From JAUVKA01 sp964465145 (GTDB taxonomy: Bacteria > Bacteroidota > Bacteroidia > Bacteroidales > UBA12481): DNA of 64,000 bases. The DNA lies in assembly GCA_964465145.1 (NCBI GenBank), contig CAYXJR010000012.1:9026-73025 (forward strand), written 5' to 3'. Within the stretch, counting starts at the first letter, position 1. Each line of letters starts with the position of its first letter. A model generated the notes under the pieces. It was not told the origin of the DNA and did no database searches. It saw only the letters and a list, made by a program, of their open reading frames with translations. Shown piece after piece: positions 14,825-23,823 of this stretch. The position numbers and the translations under genes are program-made.

Positions 14825-16235
14825 TATCTTCCGGATTGTTGGATCTTTCCACAGCTCCTATAAGCGCCTGGGCAATACCCTCGGCCACATAAGCACCTCC
14901 TGCATGAGAAAAATGGGTAAAATCCCTGCGCATTAGTATCGGTTCCGCATCCATCCACTCCTTGAATGAACCCGCCCCACCCATAAATGCCAGCAAATCA
15001 AAAAATGCTGAACCAGTTTGCCTTGCTGTTTCACGTTGAACCTCATTCACCTTTTCAACAGATAAATATCCTGTTGGGATACCCTTGACAAGCTGCCCCA
15101 TATCCGACACACCCACAATAAGAATAGGTACCCCGGGAATCTGCTCCTGGAGGAAGCGTATTTCTTCAGCCAGATAGGCACCGTAGTATGCAAAATCATT
15201 ACTTTTTGCCGGTACAACATTAATTCCAAACTGAAGAACAACCAGATCTGGGTCAAGGAAGTTGGCCATTTCCCTGAAAGATCCCGTTCCGTCTCTGCTA
15301 AACTCCAGCCCTGCACTTCCCCTGTGGGCAATATTATCTACCAAAACCCCTGTTGTCGATTCCAGGCTGAGGCCCATCATCTTAGCCCCAGCCAGATTAT
15401 CAAATTCCAGACGCAGTTCACTTTGTATTGAGGGAAAACTGAATTGAAATTGGACCAACTCGCTACCCGAAGGAACGATCCATTCCCGAATGGCAGTGGA
15501 TGAGCTTGAATACCGTATAACTCCTTCCCCTGAACCCGGAATTAATATTAACCTTAAACAATTAAAATATCTCCCCGCAATATCTTGTTCTTCCTTTAAT
15601 GATATGCTCAGATTCGCTTCTGAACCTTCATAAACCGAATAACTAAGCATGGTTCCCATCCCCTGGGTTGAAGAAGGCTGTTGATTGACCAGGTAATCAT
15701 ACTTCTTCCAATTGGATGATTGCTGGAATTCCAGACTTATCGATACATAAACAGGTTCCATGAGAGGCAGCATACCGGGCCCGGATCCCCCATATTCGCT
15801 TTGTAACCGCTTGCGAACAAATTTGGTAATACGATCACCCTCAATCTGCGAATCCCCGAAGTAAAGGATACGGGTCTGACTTCCTTCTTTTTCAATACCC
15901 TTTATAGACTCAATAAATGGAATCAGGATATTTTCATCTCCATTGGGATATTCAATTCCTCTGGGTGAAATAAAATCCGGATATTCTGACTGATCAGCAG
16001 GGGTTATTTTTTCCAGTCTGGTTACAGGCTCATCGGCAGGATGCACGATGACACCGGAGATCTCTGGAGGCCTGGGACTTCTTCCTTTTATTAATCCTCC
16101 TCCCTCCTTAGTGGTTTCTGGCACCAGAACCTTAATTCTATATTTATCCCCTGGATTAAGAAGGAGAAAAAGAGCCACACAAAGAAAGACAAGAACAAAA
16201 CTTAGAAATATTTTATAGGGTGGAAAGTTATTCAA
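14814..16235 (-). CDS. periplasmic SGNH/GDSL-type acyltransferase or esterase
   Basis: A 473-residue protein with an N-terminal membrane anchor (about 8-27), a Pro-rich linker to about 90, then an SGNH hydrolase fold. The blocks are YFGDSQIEGD with nucleophile S129, VLQFGIN (Gly/Asn block) and RRDFTHFSHAGG with the Asp-x-x-His pair D438/H441. With the overlapping MBOAT gene downstream, this matches the two-component O-acetylation design (membrane MBOAT plus periplasmic SGNH transferase, as in PatA/PatB). It starts 2 bp after the mltD stop, so it is firmly in that operon. An esterase activity cannot be excluded. Confidence 0.82.
   Translation of the reverse strand: MNNFPPYKIFLSFVLVFLCVALFLLLNPGDKYRIKVLVPETTKEGGGLIKGRSPRPPEISGVIVHPADEPVTRLEKITPADQSEYPDFISPRGIEYPNGDENILIPFIESIKGIEKEGSQTRILYFGDSQIEGDRITKFVRKRLQSEYGGSGPGMLPLMEPVYVSISLEFQQSSNWKKYDYLVNQQPSSTQGMGTMLSYSVYEGSEANLSISLKEEQDIAGRYFNCLRLILIPGSGEGVIRYSSSSTAIREWIVPSGSELVQFQFSFPSIQSELRLEFDNLAGAKMMGLSLESTTGVLVDNIAHRGSAGLEFSRDGTGSFREMANFLDPDLVVLQFGINVVPAKSNDFAYYGAYLAEEIRFLQEQIPGVPILIVGVSDMGQLVKGIPTGYLSVEKVNEVQRETARQTGSAFFDLLAFMGGAGSFKEWMDAEPILMRRDFTHFSHAGGAYVAEGIAQALIGAVERSNNPEDNGI
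15027..15042. other. parS-like 16-mer
   Basis: TGTTTCACGTTGAACC matches the common bacterial parS consensus TGTTTCACGTGAAACA at 13 of 16 positions, with the left ten bases perfect. It lies inside the SGNH gene, about 3.4 kb beyond the parB stop codon. Such a match can occur by chance, so this is only a candidate ParB site. Confidence 0.25.
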
Positions 16236-16237
16236 GC

Positions 16238-17845
16238 TTATCCATCTTTAGGTTTTATTCTCAATATCTGGCCTGGCTTCAGGTTACTTGAGCTCATTCC
16301 GTTAAGGCTCATTATATCCTGATTAGATGTGCCGGGGTATTTACGGGCAATTTCCCACAGATTATCTCCTGGTTTTACAGTATAGTAAATGTATTCTCCG
16401 GCTGCAAGAATGCGTGTGCCGGCCTTGCTGGTAACTGTATTGCCACTATTCGGTGCAGATCTACCTATCATCTTCTGTTTTTGGTCAAAACTCATCTGAT
16501 CAACATTTTGCAGCCGGTCAGATTTTGATCCAGGTACATAAACCGTTAATTTCTGCCCAACATTTATCACATTTCCGTAAATATTATTCCAATACCGTAA
16601 GTTAGTCAGGCCTACACCATACCACTCTGCAATATATCCCAGGTTATCACCTTGTTTGACTCTATATGACAGGGTTTTGTAGTCCCCTTTTGGAATTTCA
16701 GGTTTGTAACTATTATGTGCAGGGCTTTTCCCAAGGTTGGCCCGGCTGAAATACTTCAGATCATTGTATTGGCTTATTGAGTCTTCCAGGGAAATAAAGT
16801 CCCCTATTTGATCCGCTGGGAGAATGAGAGTATATGGCCCACCCACTCCGGGTATAATGCTTCTTCTGTATTGTGGGTTAAGTGCCTGTAGCTGGTTGAG
16901 AGGAATACCCAGAACATCCGACACCTGGCCCAGATGCAATTCTTCCTTAACGTGTATGCTGTCAACCAGAGTTGGAAACTCCAGTGGCAGGGGTTTTAGG
17001 TTATGCTCATATGAGAAGTTCATGATATAGGTGGCAGCAATAAAGGCCGGAACATAACCCCTTGTTTCTCTTGGTAAGAAATAATAAATATCCCAGTAAT
17101 TTCTTTTCCCGCCTGCCCTATGAATAGCCTTGTTCACGTTGCCAGGGCCACAATTATAGGCTGCAATTACAAGGTGCCAGTCGTTATAGATATCGTAAAG
17201 ATCTTTTAGATACAAGGCTGCAGCCTCGGTAGAACGAACCGGATCCAATCTCTCGTCAATAAATGAGTTAATATTCATTTTGTATCCCTTAGCCGTGCCA
17301 TACATGAACTGCCAAAGGCCACTTGCTCCTACCCTGGACCTGGCTCTTGGATTCAGCGCAGATTCTATAACAGGCAAATATTTTAGTTCCAATGGAAGCT
17401 CCTGCGCATCAAGAATTTTCTCAAAAACAGGCATGTAGTGGGTAGCTAAACCCAGCATCAGTTCCACCTGATCCCGGCGCTTAAGGACATACAGATCGAT
17501 AAAACTTTTAACCTGGGAGTTATAGGTCAAATTTATCGCACTGGGAATTTGCATTAATCTTTGAGCATAAATCGAATCCGGAAATTCAGGAACCAGGGTA
17601 TCATTCAAGGCAACCCGGGATGAATCCATCACGTTAAGAACCGGAAGCTGCCGATTGAGCCATTCCATATACAAACTATCGAGGCGTTCAAGCTGTTGCT
17701 GGTATCCCAGAACATCCATTTGCGGGATAGTGTCTTTTGAATATGTTTGATTATAATAAATGCCATAACCAGGGATGACACCTATTAAGATAATCATCAG
17801 GAAACCACTCACAAGAAATTTCATTTTCATCTTTTTTATCTCCAT
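16238..17845 (-). CDS. mltD: membrane-bound lytic murein transglycosylase D with two LysM domains
   Basis: A 535-residue product. After an N-terminal signal or anchor (about 8-28) comes an SLT family 1 transglycosylase domain (about 140-270) with LPVIESALNPRA holding catalytic E161, then GASGLWQFM and IAAYNCGPGNV. Two LysM peptidoglycan-binding domains follow: YRVKQGDNLGYIAEWYGV (about 395-440) and YYTVKPGDNLWEIARKY (about 490-533). The enzyme cleaves glycan strands to give 1,6-anhydro-MurNAc ends. It overlaps the DUF5683 gene upstream by 10 bp and is followed directly by the O-acetyltransferase pair. O-acetylation of MurNAc is known to block this class of enzyme. Confidence 0.92.
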   Translation of the reverse strand: MEIKKMKMKFLVSGFLMIILIGVIPGYGIYYNQTYSKDTIPQMDVLGYQQQLERLDSLYMEWLNRQLPVLNVMDSSRVALNDTLVPEFPDSIYAQRLMQIPSAINLTYNSQVKSFIDLYVLKRRDQVELMLGLATHYMPVFEKILDAQELPLELKYLPVIESALNPRARSRVGASGLWQFMYGTAKGYKMNINSFIDERLDPVRSTEAAALYLKDLYDIYNDWHLVIAAYNCGPGNVNKAIHRAGGKRNYWDIYYFLPRETRGYVPAFIAATYIMNFSYEHNLKPLPLEFPTLVDSIHVKEELHLGQVSDVLGIPLNQLQALNPQYRRSIIPGVGGPYTLILPADQIGDFISLEDSISQYNDLKYFSRANLGKSPAHNSYKPEIPKGDYKTLSYRVKQGDNLGYIAEWYGVGLTNLRYWNNIYGNVINVGQKLTVYVPGSKSDRLQNVDQMSFDQKQKMIGRSAPNSGNTVTSKAGTRILAAGEYIYYTVKPGDNLWEIARKYPGTSNQDIMSLNGMSSSNLKPGQILRIKPKDG

Positions 17846-18456
17846 CTGAAATTTAAAGAAATTCCTACCCCCTGGTCCATACCTCCTGTCTCAAAAATCC
17901 GGGGTTGTAACAGTAGGGAAAGATCTTCATTTATATCATAATTAAAAAAATATCCGTCTACATTGGCGTCTATAAGCCCCAGACCATACCAGGCAATCAA
18001 GCCGATGAAAGAAAGATCCCTGTATCGTCTGAATTGATCAATTCTAATCCTTATCTTTTCTTTGCTCAAACCTGAAACCGTTGAAGCATTTGGATCATCA
18101 ACAAGCAATAAATAATCATTCTTGTGGAGGATATATTGGTCATGATTTGTCTTGATGAAATAACCGGCTACTCCGATACCCGCATAAACAATTGGAATCT
18201 TCCAATATTTCCTGTTATAGGCCTGACCCCAGCCTGGAATTATAGCTGAATATATCATTGCTTTTGTTGGGGAATGCTGCTGATTTGAAAAGAATGACTT
18301 CACCTTATCAAACTTTGTAGTGTCCTGGGCTTCAACCGGGTCTGGGAAAAGCATAAAAATCAGGATCAATCCTGTTATCAGGACCTGTATTTGCCGGTTT
18401 GTGCTGTGGAACCGTAACAATAACAATTTTCTATTTCTAATCTTCAAGTTGGTCAA
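17836..18456 (-). CDS. DUF5683 membrane protein
   Basis: A 206-residue protein. A hydrophobic segment lies at about 24-40 (IQVLITGLILIFMLF), and the family-typical SPTKAMIYSAIIPGWGQAYN followed by RKYWKIPIVYAGIGVAGYF lies around 62-100, with a second hydrophobic helix near 150. DUF5683 proteins of Bacteroidota are small envelope proteins of unknown function, commonly encoded between parB and mltD, as here. The start overlaps the parB 3' end by 20 bp, and the end overlaps mltD by 10 bp. Conservation of this position suggests a link between segregation and cell-wall processes, but no biochemical role is known to me. Confidence 0.85.
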   Translation of the reverse strand: MTNLKIRNRKLLLLRFHSTNRQIQVLITGLILIFMLFPDPVEAQDTTKFDKVKSFFSNQQHSPTKAMIYSAIIPGWGQAYNRKYWKIPIVYAGIGVAGYFIKTNHDQYILHKNDYLLLVDDPNASTVSGLSKEKIRIRIDQFRRYRDLSFIGLIAWYGLGLIDANVDGYFFNYDINEDLSLLLQPRIFETGGMDQGVGISLNFRWR

Positions 18457-19312
18457 GTATCCCTATTATTCTCTCCAAGTCTGCATCAGATTCAAATGGA
18501 ATAACGATTTTACCTGCACCTCTGGTATTTCTCCGGAACTCAATTTTCGTTTTAAAATGATCCGACAATTGTGATTTAAGTTTTTGATATTCGACAGGTA
18601 CAATTGGTAAAGCCCTGGCTTTCCCCCCCGGCTTTTTGGATAAATCATCCCGATTCTTTCGAACAAGTTCCTCTGTTTGTCTTACTGAAAGATCTTTGTC
18701 CAGTATCTCTTTGAATAACCGCAATTGGAGTTCAGTATTCTCTACGTTTACAAGGGCTCTTGCATGTCCCATGCTTACTTCATGGGTACGGATACCTAAT
18801 TGAATTTCGGCAGGAAGGCGCAGCAACCTTAGATAATTCGAAATGGTGGATCTTTTCTTTCCTACCCTTTCGCTCATATTTTCCTGGGTCAGCTTACATT
18901 CTTCCATCAATCGCTGATAAGAAATGGCAACCTCAATGGAATCCAGATCATCGCGTTGAATATTTTCCACCAGGGCCATCTCCAGCATCGCCTGATCATC
19001 CGCCCTCCTGACGTATGCAGGGATGGTTTTTAATCCCGCTCTTTTTGCAGCCCTGAATCTTCGTTCACCGGAAATAAGCTGGTATTTGCCAGGATCGATC
19101 TGGCGAACAGTAATGGGTTGGATAATTCCTAATTCTTTTATTGAACGAGTTAGTTCCTCCAGGGTTTCTTCATCAAACTGTGTTCTGGGCTGGTATGGAT
19201 TCCCCGCTATCTGCTCAACACGTATCTCATTGATCGACGCTTCGGGTTTTGTGCCGGCATCTTCAATCAGGGCACTTAAACCCCTTCCCAGGACATTCTT
19301 TTTTGCAATCAT
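18437..19312 (-). CDS. parB: chromosome-partitioning protein ParB
   Basis: A 291-residue ParB/Spo0J clamp protein. The N-terminal MIAKKNVLGRGLSALIED is the ParA-interacting tail typical of chromosomal ParB. Box I follows (NPYQPRTQFDEETLEEL), then the CTP-binding GERRFRA box at 82-88. A helix-turn-helix region is seen as LTQENMSERVGKKRSTISNY, and the C-terminal dimerisation part is short. It loads at parS and spreads to organise the origin region. It is second in the parA-parB-DUF5683-mltD-SGNH-MBOAT operon, 35 bp after parA. Confidence 0.95.
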   Translation of the reverse strand: MIAKKNVLGRGLSALIEDAGTKPEASINEIRVEQIAGNPYQPRTQFDEETLEELTRSIKELGIIQPITVRQIDPGKYQLISGERRFRAAKRAGLKTIPAYVRRADDQAMLEMALVENIQRDDLDSIEVAISYQRLMEECKLTQENMSERVGKKRSTISNYLRLLRLPAEIQLGIRTHEVSMGHARALVNVENTELQLRLFKEILDKDLSVRQTEELVRKNRDDLSKKPGGKARALPIVPVEYQKLKSQLSDHFKTKIEFRRNTRGAGKIVIPFESDADLERIIGILDQLED

Positions 19313-19347
19313 TATTCTAGTATATCAATAAAACAGTGGGATGGTTT

Positions 19348-20151
19348 TCAGACCTCAATGATTTTCTCTGAATCATCCAACTGTGTCAATCCATTTTTTT
19401 GTAAAAGTTCTCTGGCCAGATTAAGATAATTAATTGATCCTCTTGAATTAGCATCATACATCACAACAGGTTTACCGTAGCTGGGAGCTTCACCAAGCTT
19501 AACATTCCTCTGGATGATAGTTTCAAAAACCATCTCCTGAAAGTGCTTTTTCACTTCCTCATAAACCTGGTTTGATAATTTTAATCTTGAATCGAACATA
19601 GTTAGGAGGAAACCTTCAATTTCCAGCTCCGGATTAAGCCGGGCCTGAATGATCTTGATAGTATTTAACAGCTTCCCGAGGCCTTCAAGAGCAAAATACT
19701 CACATTGGACAGGAATTAAAACAGAATCCGCTGCAGTAAGGGCATTTACTGTGAGAAGTCCCAATGAGGGGGAGCAATCAATTAAAACAAATTCATAGTC
19801 ATCCCTCAACTCATTCAATACCTTGCTCATCATTTTCTCCCGGTTGGGCAGGTTGAGCATTTCAATTTCAGCCCCCACAAGATCAATATTGGATGGAAGC
19901 AGGTCGAAACCAGGAATCTCGGAGCGAAGTATAATATTCCTGGGATTGACGTCATCAATGATAGTCTCATAAATGCTTGTTTTGATTGTACGTATATCAA
20001 AACCGGCTCCAGAGGTTGCATTGGCCTGGGGATCCGCATCAACCAGGAGAATTTTGTGCTCTAGAACAGCGAGACTTGCTGCCAGATTAATGGCAGTGGT
20101 CGTTTTCCCTACTCCCCCTTTTTGATTCGCTATTGCAATAATTTTTCCCAT
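19348..20151 (-). CDS. parA: chromosome-partitioning ATPase ParA (Soj)
   Basis: A 267-residue deviant Walker ATPase with KGGVGKTTTAINLA (P-loop 11-18, signature Lys present), VDADPQANATSG and LIDCSPSLGLLTVNAL (Walker B). The length is that of the chromosomal, Soj-like form without an N-terminal helix-turn-helix. It binds nucleoid DNA as an ATP dimer and is cycled by ParB to move origins. It is the first gene of the operon; 130 bp separate it from recJ on the same strand. A TAATTTTG word at 20199-20206 (minus strand) is a possible -7 element. Confidence 0.95.
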   Translation of the reverse strand: MGKIIAIANQKGGVGKTTTAINLAASLAVLEHKILLVDADPQANATSGAGFDIRTIKTSIYETIIDDVNPRNIILRSEIPGFDLLPSNIDLVGAEIEMLNLPNREKMMSKVLNELRDDYEFVLIDCSPSLGLLTVNALTAADSVLIPVQCEYFALEGLGKLLNTIKIIQARLNPELEIEGFLLTMFDSRLKLSNQVYEEVKKHFQEMVFETIIQRNVKLGEAPSYGKPVVMYDANSRGSINYLNLARELLQKNGLTQLDDSEKIIEV

Positions 20152-20281
20152 GTATTTTTACAAATTACCAAATTTCATCACCCTATCCTGACCGTGGTCA
20201 AAATTATAATATTAATCGGAACCTAAAGGGGGAGCAGGCAATGGTTTTTTTAACAATCGCGATGTCGGTAGATGAGCCCAA

Positions 20282-21997
20282 TTACACAAATCGTATATCC
20301 CGCACCATTAACTGTATGCTAGCAACACCGCGAAAAACATTTTCTTCTATGCTAAAACATAAATCAAATGGATTACCCTTGTGAATTTCATTGAAAAGGT
20401 GCCCCATATTAAATGCAATTGCTTCAATTTCGTTCGTTTCGGTTTTACCATCGGTAAGACTTAATTTCAGGTGTTCCCATCCTCTTCCAACCTGTCGGCT
20501 CTTCCCGGTGTCATACACCTTCCTCGATACAAAAACCGGGGCAAGGTTTTCGGGACCAAAAGGTTCGAATTGTTTCAATACCCTGAAAAACCTCGGTTTT
20601 ATTTCCGACAATAAAATTTCGCGATCAACCAAAATTTGCGGTATTAGTTGATCATCTGTGATTGTAGAAGAGACATATTCCTCAAAACGTTCAATGAAGG
20701 CTTCAATATTTTCGAGAGGAAGAGATAGACCGGCCGCATATTTATGTCCACCAAAGCTTTCGAGTAAATCACTACAGCTATTGATGGCATTGTAAACATC
20801 ATATTCGTCCACAGATCTGGCTGAACCTGTCGCCATACCATTCGATCTGGTTAGGACTACGGTGGGACGGTAATAGTGCTCAATAAGACGCGAGGCCACA
20901 ATCCCAACCACTCCCATCACCCAGTCGGGCTGAAACAAAACCGTTGTTTTTCTAACTTTGATCTTGTCCTGGGCCTCAACCATAATCAGAGCCTTTTCCG
21001 TAATATCACCGTCGATATTTTTTCGATGATCATTGTAATCATTAATTTGTTCTCCGAGTTTCTGAGCTTCCCCGCAGGTATTTGAAATCAGCAATTCAAC
21101 AGAGCTTTCACCGGAAGAGATGCGTCCTGCTGCATTAATGCGGGGACCAATTTTGAACACCACGTCGGAAATGGTCACTAATTTATCACCAAGATTTGAA
21201 ACATTCATAAGGGCTTTGAGTCCCGGAACTGGAGCCCTGTTCATCTTTTTCAGGCCATGATAGGCTAAAATCTTGTTCTCACCTGTCATGGGAACCAGGT
21301 CTGAAGCAATGCTTACCGCCACCAGGTCGAGAAAAGCTTCAATATGGGAAAAGGGAATCCCGTTTCGAAGGCAAAAAGCCTGTAATAACTTAAAACCCAC
21401 CCCACAACCTGATAATTCTTTATATGGATATTCGCATCCTGGTCTTTTAGGATCGAGGATAGCCACAGCATCAGGCAGTTCATCCCCGGGAAGGTGATGA
21501 TCGCAAATAATAAAATCTATGCCCTTGGAACTGGCATACCGGATTTTTTCAACCGCTTTAATGCCACAGTCAAGGGCTATGATTAAGCTGTACCCTTTCT
21601 CCTTAGCAAAATTTATTCCCGGCAAAGAGATCCCATATCCCTCAGTATAGCGGTCAGGAATATAATAACCAATCTCACTAAAACGTTCTCTGAAGAAAGA
21701 GTATATTAATGCAACAGAGGTGGTACCATCAACATCATAATCCCCGTAAATTAAAACCTTTTCCTGCCGATCTATCGCTTCCCTGATCCTTTGAATAGCT
21801 TTGTCCATGTCCTTCATTAAAAAAGGATTGTGCAAACTCTCCAGTTGAGGGCGGAAAAAAGTACGAGCCTGTTCAAAATCCCTTATCCCGCGTTGAACCA
21901 GGAGAAATGCAAGAACTTCATCAATACCTAGTTCTTCCGATAGGCTTTCCACCAGGATAGGATTCGGTTCGGGCAAAAATTTCCAGAGTTTTTCCAC
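20282..21997 (-). CDS. recJ: single-stranded-DNA exonuclease RecJ
   Basis: I choose GTG at 21997 (571 residues, VEKLWKFLPEPNPI) because the longer frame to 22081 would overlap the divergent lysS promoter and begins with non-homologous text. DHH-family motifs are intact: YGDYDVDGTTS (Asp 86, 88, 90), CDHHLPGDE (166-168), the DPKRPGCEYPYKELSG region and the DHHA1 GGHKYAAG. The C-terminal OB-fold ends near MVRDIRFV. RecJ degrades 5' single-stranded DNA in RecF-pathway recombination and mismatch repair. A TATCTTTA word lies about 30 bp upstream on the minus strand as a near-match -7 element. Confidence 0.93.
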   Translation of the reverse strand: MEKLWKFLPEPNPILVESLSEELGIDEVLAFLLVQRGIRDFEQARTFFRPQLESLHNPFLMKDMDKAIQRIREAIDRQEKVLIYGDYDVDGTTSVALIYSFFRERFSEIGYYIPDRYTEGYGISLPGINFAKEKGYSLIIALDCGIKAVEKIRYASSKGIDFIICDHHLPGDELPDAVAILDPKRPGCEYPYKELSGCGVGFKLLQAFCLRNGIPFSHIEAFLDLVAVSIASDLVPMTGENKILAYHGLKKMNRAPVPGLKALMNVSNLGDKLVTISDVVFKIGPRINAAGRISSGESSVELLISNTCGEAQKLGEQINDYNDHRKNIDGDITEKALIMVEAQDKIKVRKTTVLFQPDWVMGVVGIVASRLIEHYYRPTVVLTRSNGMATGSARSVDEYDVYNAINSCSDLLESFGGHKYAAGLSLPLENIEAFIERFEEYVSSTITDDQLIPQILVDREILLSEIKPRFFRVLKQFEPFGPENLAPVFVSRKVYDTGKSRQVGRGWEHLKLSLTDGKTETNEIEAIAFNMGHLFNEIHKGNPFDLCFSIEENVFRGVASIQLMVRDIRFV

Positions 21998-22047
21998 GTT
22001 GGTCGGGGATGGGTTTTGGCAAGATTTAAAGATAGCATTTTTTGCTG

Positions 22048-22078
22048 TTTGATTAAATGTTGTAGTAAAGTATCTTTG
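22048..22078 (+). promoter_or_regulatory. lysS promoter
   Basis: TTTG at 22048-22051, a 19-bp spacer, then TATCTTTG at 22071-22078: a complete match to the Bacteroidota -33/-7 consensus TTTG-N19-TAnnTTTG. The lysS ATG follows 23 bases later. This is the best promoter in the window, and it argues against the long recJ start. Confidence 0.8.
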
Positions 22079-22101
22079 CAAAAATTATATATTACGGAAT
22101 T

Positions 22102-23823
22102 ATGGCGGAATACAGTGAACAGGAAATGATAAGGAGAAATTCCCTCCAGGAAATCCGTGACCTGGGTATTAATCCATATCCTGCCGAGAGATACCCGGTC
22201 AATGTCCTTACTTCTGACATAAAAAAGGATTATGATCCTGAAAAAAATAATTTCCAGGACATTTGTATTGCTGGTCGGATAATGTCGAGAAGGATAATGG
22301 GTAAAGCTTCATTTGCTGAATTACAAGACTCGCAGGGTAGAATCCAGGTTTATCTAAACCGGGATGAACTCTGTCCAGGGGAAGATAAATCACTTTATAA
22401 CACAGTGTTTAAAAAGCTTCTTGATATTGGTGATATAATCGGTATAAAAGGTCATGCGTTTATTACCCAGGTTGGAGAATTAAGTGTTTTTGCCAGGGAG
22501 TTGACCATTCTCAGCAAATCAATTCGTCCGCTTCCTGTGGTAAAAGAGAAAGAGGGAAAGACTTATGATGCTTTTACTGATCCTGAACAGCGCTACCGCC
22601 AGCGATATATGGACCTTGTTGTCAACCCGCAGGTTAAAGAAACCTTTATTAAGAGATCCCGCTTGGTGCAGTCAATGCGTAACTACCTCGACAACCAGGG
22701 ATATATTGAAGTAGAAACCCCTGTTCTACAACCAATATATGGAGGTGCAGCTGCCAGGCCTTTCAAAACCCATCATAATACCCTCAACCAAACTTTATAC
22801 CTGCGTATCGCCAATGAACTATATCTTAAAAAACTAATCGTTGGGGGATTCGATGGGGTTTATGAGTTTGCCAAAGACTTCCGCAATGAAGGAATGGATC
22901 GATTCCACAATCCTGAATTCACACAGATGGAATTGTATGTTGCCTATAAGGATTATTTCTGGATGATGGAAACCGTGGAAGAAATGGTGGAGAAAATTGC
23001 CATTGACCTTCACGGGACAACAGAGGTTAATGTTGGGAATGCGCTGATTGATTTTAAACGACCATGGAAACGTTTTACCATGTATGAGGCTATTCAGCAT
23101 TTCACCGGGATAGATGTTAGTCAAATGAATGAGGAGCAACTGATTGTCATTTGTAAAGAGCTGAAGATTGAAACAGATCCTTCCATGGGAAAGGGTAAAC
23201 TGATAGATGAGATATTTGGTGAATATTGCGAGAGTAAGATAATCCAACCAACTTTTATTACAGACTATCCAGTTGAAATGTCTCCACTGGCTAAGAAACA
23301 CCGCAGCGAACCGGGACTGGTGGAACGTTTTGAGGCCATATGCAATGGGAAAGAAATATGTAATGCGTATTCTGAATTGAATGATCCCATTGATCAGCGC
23401 GAGCGATTTGAAGAGCAACTCCTGCTGGCAAAACGCGGGGATGAAGAGGCTATGATGCTCGACGAGGATTTCCTGCGTGCTATTGAACTCGGGATGCCTC
23501 CCACTTCCGGCCTCGGAATCGGCATCGACCGGCTAACTATGATCATGACCAACTCTTCTTCTATACAGGAAGTTATTTTTTTCCCGCAGATGCGGCCGGA
23601 AAAAACGATCCTTAAAGATGATGATCGGAAATTTATCAATCTGGGTATTCCACCAGAGTGGATTCCTCTGATCCAAAAGAGTGGAGTTCTGATGGTTGCT
23701 GACCTGAAAAAATTTAACCCAAACAAATTACACCAGGATCTGTGCGGTGCTAATAAAAAAAATAAGCTCGGTCTGCAGAATCCCTCCCAGGATGAGGTAA
23801 GAGAATGGATCGCTAAAATATAA
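22102..23823 (+). CDS. lysS: lysyl-tRNA synthetase, class II
   Basis: A 573-residue enzyme. The N-terminal OB-fold anticodon-binding domain spans about 45-150 (DICIAGRIMSRRIMGKASF). The class II core has motif 1 around YLDNQGYIEVETPVLQPIYGGAAARPF, motif 2 FRNEGMDRFHNPEFTQ and motif 3 GLGIGIDRLTM. A C-terminal extension of about 60 residues beyond motif 3 (LKKFNPNKLHQDL) resembles the extra helical tail seen in Bacteroidota LysRS. It charges tRNA-Lys. It has its own strong promoter, and its stop overlaps the gpsA start by one base, so lysS-gpsA-pgi-EamA is probably one unit. Confidence 0.95.
   Translation: MAEYSEQEMIRRNSLQEIRDLGINPYPAERYPVNVLTSDIKKDYDPEKNNFQDICIAGRIMSRRIMGKASFAELQDSQGRIQVYLNRDELCPGEDKSLYNTVFKKLLDIGDIIGIKGHAFITQVGELSVFARELTILSKSIRPLPVVKEKEGKTYDAFTDPEQRYRQRYMDLVVNPQVKETFIKRSRLVQSMRNYLDNQGYIEVETPVLQPIYGGAAARPFKTHHNTLNQTLYLRIANELYLKKLIVGGFDGVYEFAKDFRNEGMDRFHNPEFTQMELYVAYKDYFWMMETVEEMVEKIAIDLHGTTEVNVGNALIDFKRPWKRFTMYEAIQHFTGIDVSQMNEEQLIVICKELKIETDPSMGKGKLIDEIFGEYCESKIIQPTFITDYPVEMSPLAKKHRSEPGLVERFEAICNGKEICNAYSELNDPIDQRERFEEQLLLAKRGDEEAMMLDEDFLRAIELGMPPTSGLGIGIDRLTMIMTNSSSIQEVIFFPQMRPEKTILKDDDRKFINLGIPPEWIPLIQKSGVLMVADLKKFNPNKLHQDLCGANKKNKLGLQNPSQDEVREWIAKI

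Noticed and set aside
21998..22081. Longer RecJ N-terminus
   Set aside because: It would overlap the lysS -33/-7 promoter and encodes text not typical of RecJ; the GTG start gives the expected N-terminus.
22834..23418. 194-codon minus-strand ORF
   Set aside because: It lies wholly antisense to lysS and has no protein-family features; a shadow of the lysS codon usage.
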